Assembly (NCBI GenBank): GCA_042701975.1
Contig: CP170561.1
Location: 3,286,001-3,350,000, forward strand
Reading direction: 5' to 3'
DNA length: 64,000 nt
From: JAFALK01 sp042701975
GTDB lineage: Bacteria; Pseudomonadota; Gammaproteobacteria; Burkholderiales; Burkholderiaceae_C
The notes beneath the pieces are model-generated. The model was not told the DNA's origin and made no database searches. It saw nothing but the letters and a program-made list of their open reading frames with translations. The translations under genes and the position numbers were made by a program. Of this stretch, positions 59,422 through 64,000 are shown piece by piece. Each line of letters begins with the position of its first letter. The stretch's first letter is position 1.

Positions 59422-62400
59422 ATGACACCGAGAAGAATGAAGGGCAGTGGGAGCGCTGCCAGGTGCTTTCGCGATGGCGCCGTCGTCGCGCTGGTGCTCA
59501 GTTGCGGTTTGGCCTGGGCTGCCAACGTCGTGCCCGCCGCGAAGTTCCACGTTCAGCAGCCTTCTCAGGCCATGGCCGAGTCGCTGCGGCAGATCGCTCG
59601 ACAAACGGGTGCCTCGGTCCTGTTCGATCCGTCCAAAGTGAATGGCAAGACCGCCAAGGCAGTGAACGGCACGCTGACGGCCGCCGAGGCCATTGCCGAA
59701 GCACTGGACGGCTCAGGCCTGGAGGCGGTGCTGATGGAGGACGGGTCGATCGTGATCCGCGCAGCCCCGAGCACCGCCCCAACACCGGCCTCCGCTCCTC
59801 GGCACAACGGCGCGCCCGGCGGGGGACATGAGCCCGTCGCCGCCTCGGGCGACGCTGATGCCATTGCGCACAGTTCAATCTCCGCGACGGGCGGTGTCGC
59901 AGTTGGGGTGGCCGTTGCAAACGACACGGGTGCGATGGCGATGCTGGACAGGATCGTTGTCACCGGCTCTCGACTCAAGCGCATCGAAGCGGAAGGCCCT
60001 GCGCCGGTCAATGTGTACAGCCGCAAGGACATCGAGCGAAGCGGTCAGCCCACGCTGGAGCGCTTCCTCAGCAGCTTGAACGAAGCCTCGGTCAGCCCGG
60101 GCGAGGGCGCCTTCGGTGCGACGACAGGGCAGGGCACCGTTCAACTGCGCGGCCTGCCACTGGGCTCGACCCTGGTCCTGCTTAACGGCCGGCGGGTTCA
60201 AGCCGTGGGATCGTCGGACGGCGACTTCTTCAACCTCAACTTGATCCCGATGGCGGCCATTGAGCGCATCGAGATCGTGCCGGTGGGCTCGTCCGCCGTT
60301 TACGGTGGCGATGCGCTGGCCGGCGTCGTCAACATCATCCTGAAGAAGTCGATGGAAGGCGTCGCGCTCGACGCGCAGCTGAGCGGCGCCAAGGGCACCC
60401 ATGGGAACGGCATTTCTCTGGCAACGGGCGGACAGGGCGACGCAGGCTCGTTCATCGTGCTGGGCGCCTACAGCCGCACGACGCCGCTGATGATGTCCGA
60501 GCGCGCGTTCTTCGCTGACGCTGACTATCGGCGCCTCGGCGGCGTCGACGCACGCTCCCGAAACTGCTCGCCCGGTACGGTCACCAGCACCAACGGCGCG
60601 AACCTTCCAGGACTCACGTCCAATCTTGCGGGCATCCCCGCAAATCCAGACGGCAAGATGCTGACCGCTGCCGACTTTGCCGCATCGGCGGGTAGGGCGA
60701 ACCTTTGCAATTCCCTGGCCAGCGGCAATGGCACGGCCTTGGTTCAGGCCGCCGAGGACTTCTCGCTGCATGCGTCTGGGGAGCGGCGCTTGAGCGCAGA
60801 CTGGTCGGTCTTCGCGGAAACGTCCTTCACGAAAAACCGCCAGGGTGCACAGCAAAGTGGTCTGCTGCTGAGCAATGTGCTGGTGCCGGCCAGCAATCCC
60901 TACAACCCCTTTGGTACTGCGGTCCGCGTCACCGAGCGCTTGGGGCCGGCCAACGGCGCCGACTCTCTCTACCGCGAAACCAACTTCAAGCGTCTGCTGG
61001 CGGGCATTCGCGGCAACCTGGGCGCAAGTTGGGACTTCGAGGCCTCGGCGTCCATGACGCGGGACGATGGCGCGAGACATCTCGCCAATGTGTCGGCCAA
61101 TGTGCCGGCCCGAACGGCGGCGCTGGCGGCCACATCACCGTCCGCCGCGCTCAACCCGTTCACGAGCGGCGCGGCGGCCAGCGAAGCAGTATTGCAGTCC
61201 ATCTGGTCAGATCAGCTGCGGGAGAACCATGGACGCAGGGACCAGGTCAGCGCCTTCGTGCGCGGCTCGCCCTTCCAACTGCCTGCAGGATCCGTCGATG
61301 TGATTGCCGGCGCCGAGGCCGCACGCGACCACTACCAGACCTTGCTGCCCGGTGACGCCATCACGACGGCGCGTTCATCTCACGCGTTCTATGGCGAGGC
61401 CCACGTGCCGTTGTTGCGCTCGGGTGAGCGCCCAGGCGGGGAGGGTACGCCTGCGACTCCCGCCCATGAGCTCGCGGCGCTGACCTTGGCCGCACGCCAC
61501 GACGGCTACACCGACTTCGGTGGAGCAACGACCTACCAGGCAGGTCTTGAGTTCCGACCCCTGAAGACGTTCTTGCTGCGCGGCTCACTGGCCACATCGT
61601 TCAAGCCGCCCACCTTGCCCGAAACGCACCTCAATCCGGACACGTACGACGCGGCGATCCTGGGCTTGGTAGACCCCGCCCGCGGCGGCGAACCCCTCAC
61701 ATCCGGTCAAGTCTTGGTGACCAACAACCCGGACCTGCATCCGGAGAAGGGCCGCGCCAAGTCGCTGGGCTTCGTCTGGGAGCCCGCCACGGCTGCAGGC
61801 ACTCGACTGGGAATGACGGCCTGGCAAGTCCGGATCGATGGTTTGATCTCCCTGCCTTGGCTGCAGGTGACGCTCGACCACGAAGCGCTGTTCCCAGGGA
61901 TCATCACCCGCGGACCTTCTGTGGGTGGCGTGCCAGGGCCAGTGACGAAGATGCTCTGGACCTTCGTGAACTACGGACGCATCAGCACCGCGGGGGTGGA
62001 TCTCGAGGCGGCACATTCCTGGCAGACAAGCCTCGGCAAGTGGACGCTGGCCGCCAGTGCAACGCGGACCAATCGCTACGACGTTGCGCTCACGCCGGAT
62101 GCGCCGCTGGAAGACCGCTTGGGTCGGCGCGCCCTGGACTATTGGTCGCCTCGGTGGAAGGGGCGGATCGGACTCAGTGTCGATCGTGGCGATTGGAACC
62201 TCGGTCTGACCAGTCGCTACCTGGGCGCCTACCAAGATCTCGCACCCAGCACTCGTGGTCTGGGCAACTACTGGCGGCACGACCTTGCCGCGTCCTTCGA
62301 CCTGAAGCGCCTGGGTCTGAGGCTGCCTGCTGCCAAGCAAGCCAGCTTGTCGGTGGCGATCGCCAACATCACCAATCGCCTGCCGGCGTATGCGTCGGGT

Positions 62401-62475
62401 TCGCCGTACTACGACGTCACACAAGCCGACTGGCGTGGCCGCTACGCGAACCTGCGACTGTCGGTGAGCTGGTAG
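59422..62475 (+). CDS. TonB-dependent receptor with N-terminal signalling (STN) domain
   Basis: A 1017-aa outer membrane transducer. Signal peptide about residues 1-34, STN domain about 40-110 (FHVQQPSQAMAESLRQIARQ; VNGTLTAAEAIAEALDGSGL), an Ala/Pro-rich linker, then the TonB box/plug (LDRIVVTGSRLKRIEAEGPA; GTVQLRGLPLGSTLVLLNGR) and a beta-barrel ending LRLSVSW with the C-terminal aromatic residue. The STN domain links substrate binding to FecR and FecI. The substrate is not evident; no siderophore genes are in the window. Confidence 0.94.
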   Translation: MTPRRMKGSGSAARCFRDGAVVALVLSCGLAWAANVVPAAKFHVQQPSQAMAESLRQIARQTGASVLFDPSKVNGKTAKAVNGTLTAAEAIAEALDGSGLEAVLMEDGSIVIRAAPSTAPTPASAPRHNGAPGGGHEPVAASGDADAIAHSSISATGGVAVGVAVANDTGAMAMLDRIVVTGSRLKRIEAEGPAPVNVYSRKDIERSGQPTLERFLSSLNEASVSPGEGAFGATTGQGTVQLRGLPLGSTLVLLNGRRVQAVGSSDGDFFNLNLIPMAAIERIEIVPVGSSAVYGGDALAGVVNIILKKSMEGVALDAQLSGAKGTHGNGISLATGGQGDAGSFIVLGAYSRTTPLMMSERAFFADADYRRLGGVDARSRNCSPGTVTSTNGANLPGLTSNLAGIPANPDGKMLTAADFAASAGRANLCNSLASGNGTALVQAAEDFSLHASGERRLSADWSVFAETSFTKNRQGAQQSGLLLSNVLVPASNPYNPFGTAVRVTERLGPANGADSLYRETNFKRLLAGIRGNLGASWDFEASASMTRDDGARHLANVSANVPARTAALAATSPSAALNPFTSGAAASEAVLQSIWSDQLRENHGRRDQVSAFVRGSPFQLPAGSVDVIAGAEAARDHYQTLLPGDAITTARSSHAFYGEAHVPLLRSGERPGGEGTPATPAHELAALTLAARHDGYTDFGGATTYQAGLEFRPLKTFLLRGSLATSFKPPTLPETHLNPDTYDAAILGLVDPARGGEPLTSGQVLVTNNPDLHPEKGRAKSLGFVWEPATAAGTRLGMTAWQVRIDGLISLPWLQVTLDHEALFPGIITRGPSVGGVPGPVTKMLWTFVNYGRISTAGVDLEAAHSWQTSLGKWTLAASATRTNRYDVALTPDAPLEDRLGRRALDYWSPRWKGRIGLSVDRGDWNLGLTSRYLGAYQDLAPSTRGLGNYWRHDLAASFDLKRLGLRLPAAKQASLSVAIANITNRLPAYASGSPYYDVTQADWRGRYANLRLSVSW

Positions 62476-62673
62476 CCGCCGTGTAGCCGCGGCACCGCCG
62501 CAGGCCGACCAGCCGTTGGGCACGCTGTCAGCGGCGCTTGATCGGTTACGGACCGCAATGCGCCGGCCGGATCCCCCGCACAGCAGACCGCTGCGTGCAC
62601 TCGGGCCGTGACTGCCCTACCTTTCCCTCTCAACTTTGCTCTGGCCGCCGGCTGGAGGAATGGATTCGTCTCA

Positions 62674-64000
62674 TGTTGTCAAAGATGTCTTCCTTGCGCG
62701 GCCTTTCCGAGGCCCTGCGATCCACCGCTGTGTGCGGCGTCTGGGCGCTCCTCGCGTTCGCCGCCGTGAGCAGTTCTGCAGCGCGGGCCGGTGTGGGGCC
62801 AACGGTCCAGGAGGTGATCGAATTCACGCGCATTGCGCAGCCCGTCAATCACAGCGACGATGAGCTGCAGACGATGATCTCGCCGGATCGCAAGCGCGCC
62901 TTCATCGTCACCCGCAAATCCGATGTCGCTGCAGACACGAACACCTTCGAGATCCTGCTGCTCGACGTCGATCCTGCGCATCTGGCCGCTGGCCAGGTCG
63001 CGCCGCCGGTCTCGTTGCTGAAGGTGGTGGCGCTCAGGGATGACTACGACCTGATCCCGTCGCTGCGCGAGGCCCGCTGGCACGACAACCGCACGCTCCT
63101 GTTCCGGGCGCGCATGCAGGACGCGCCGTTTCAGGTCTACGCCTTTGACGTGCCGACGAAGAGGCTGACGCAACTGACGTCCGCACCGGACGGGGTGATG
63201 GCCTTCGATGCATCACGAGACCTCAAACGCGTGGTCTATACCGCGACGGTTCCCAATCCGCCGCTCAAGCCGGGCGCCAAGTCCATCGTCGCCGGCACGA
63301 ACTCGTTCTGGAACATCCACTACGGACATCTCGGCACGGACTTCCAGGTGCGCCGCTACCGCTTCTACCTGGCTGAAGCCGGATCGACGGCGCCGGATCG
63401 GCCTTTGGGCGACGCCTTCCCGGAAAGCAATGTCGGCTCCTGCAATCCCAGCATCTCGCCCGACGGCCGGTGGGCTGTACTGCCGCGGTACGAGCCTGGA
63501 CGGGAGGCCGCCTGGGCCACGCAGTACCCGCTGGTGGCCGAGGCCGTGCTGACCTACTCCTCGCCACAAACTCAGGATCCTCTGAGCTACTACACACGCA
63601 AGACCCACTACGTCCCGCGCCGGATGGTCTTCTACCGCCTGGCGGACGGTCACGAGCAATCGGCCATCGACGCGCCGGACGATTCGATCCAGTCCTTGCA
63701 GTTGCGCAGCGATCGCCTCTGGCAAAACGGCGGTACATCCATCGTCATGGCCGGCGTCTTCCTGCCGGTGCACGCTGCGGATGGCGGACCGGCCCGGGCT
63801 TCCCACCTCATCGAATACTGGCCCGACACCGGCCGCTGGACGGACATCGCGCCACTGGCGCATCGGCTCAAGGAGGCGCACCCGGTCTCTGGCAAGCTGG
63901 GCACCTTCGTGGCGGTCGATGGCGATGTTCGCCGGCGCTTTGAGCGAGATCTGGAGGGCGGCTGGCGAGAGGTGAGGGCGGATGACGCTGCAGAGGGAAC
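62674..64000 (+). CDS. Secreted beta-propeller (S9 peptidase-like) protein, 3' end outside window
   Basis: About 442 codons from ATG 62674 (MLSKM with signal peptide ending AARA) run off the right edge. The sequence has propeller-type blades (ISPDRKRAFIVTRKSDVAAD; FQVYAFDVPTKRLTQLTSAP; NPSISPDGRWAVLPR), as in N-terminal domains of prolyl oligopeptidase (S9) enzymes. The catalytic hydrolase part, if present, lies outside. Such proteins beside FecI/FecR/STN receptors include lasso-peptide isopeptidases, but this identification needs the missing half. Confidence 0.7.

Noticed and set aside
1..64000. CRISPR arrays
   Set aside because: No regularly spaced direct repeats were seen, and no cas genes.

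Overview
The window looks like a GC-rich betaproteobacterial chromosome of the order Burkholderiales, probably close to the Roseateles, Rubrivivax or Ideonella group. The family assignment rests on the overall gene set and is inference. Supporting signs are efp paired with the arginine rhamnosyltransferase earP, the hupB - tRNA-Val - ppiD block, a tmRNA tag ending in ALAA, and small DUF1840, DUF2789 and DUF1488-like proteins.

Layout. (1) Positions 1-18685 are conserved core: glnD (cut by the window edge), map and uppP on the minus strand, then a TetR regulator, pcm, a tolC-family gene, yaaA, a prolyl-4-hydroxylase-like oxygenase, an M28 peptidase, a secreted basic protein, efp/earP, uvrC, a TonB-C-like lipoprotein, pgsA, an HU gene, tRNA-Val, ppiD, tRNA-His, a tartrate/isopropylmalate-type dehydrogenase and tmRNA (ssrA). 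(2) An accessory region starts right after ssrA. It opens with an IS3-family element (18839-21417) whose orfA/orfB junction is split by an IS110-family element. Next comes a tightly overlapping minus-strand cassette (21566-26996): a beta-class DNA methyltransferase, a BglII-like endonuclease-fold protein, a ParB-like protein, an SNF2 helicase and a DUF3883-type nuclease, preceded by a small ribbon-helix-helix gene (27023-27244). I cannot match this set to a named defence system, and it is the main novelty candidate. (3) Positions 27445-45233 hold a VirB/VirD4 (MPF-T-like) conjugation cluster on the minus strand: DUF1173, LPD7, OmpA-like lipoprotein, VirD4, B11, B10, B9, B8, B5, B6, a small secreted protein, B4, B3, B2, B1, TrbM-like, small proteins and an SPFH protein. 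No relaxase, integrase or virB7 is visible.

(4) Positions 45.4-54.8 kb are a sparse stretch of small genes: DUF1488-like, a trypsin-like protease, DUF2789, DUF1840, a zinc-ribbon protein, two adjacent Crp/Fnr genes (the first broken by an in-frame stop), a GGDEF protein and an XRE regulator with a likely operator. (5) Positions 55.0-64.0 kb hold a surface-signalling region: an IS256-like protein lacking its catalytic residues beside an ECF sigma gene, a LuxR-type regulator, then ECF sigma - FecR - STN-type TonB-dependent receptor - a secreted beta-propeller (S9-like) protein cut off by the window end. The last four look like one FecI/FecR-type uptake and signalling unit.

Gene starts were chosen by start codon, Shine-Dalgarno match and overlap with the neighbouring gene. 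Family assignments come from motifs read by eye; no database search was run.
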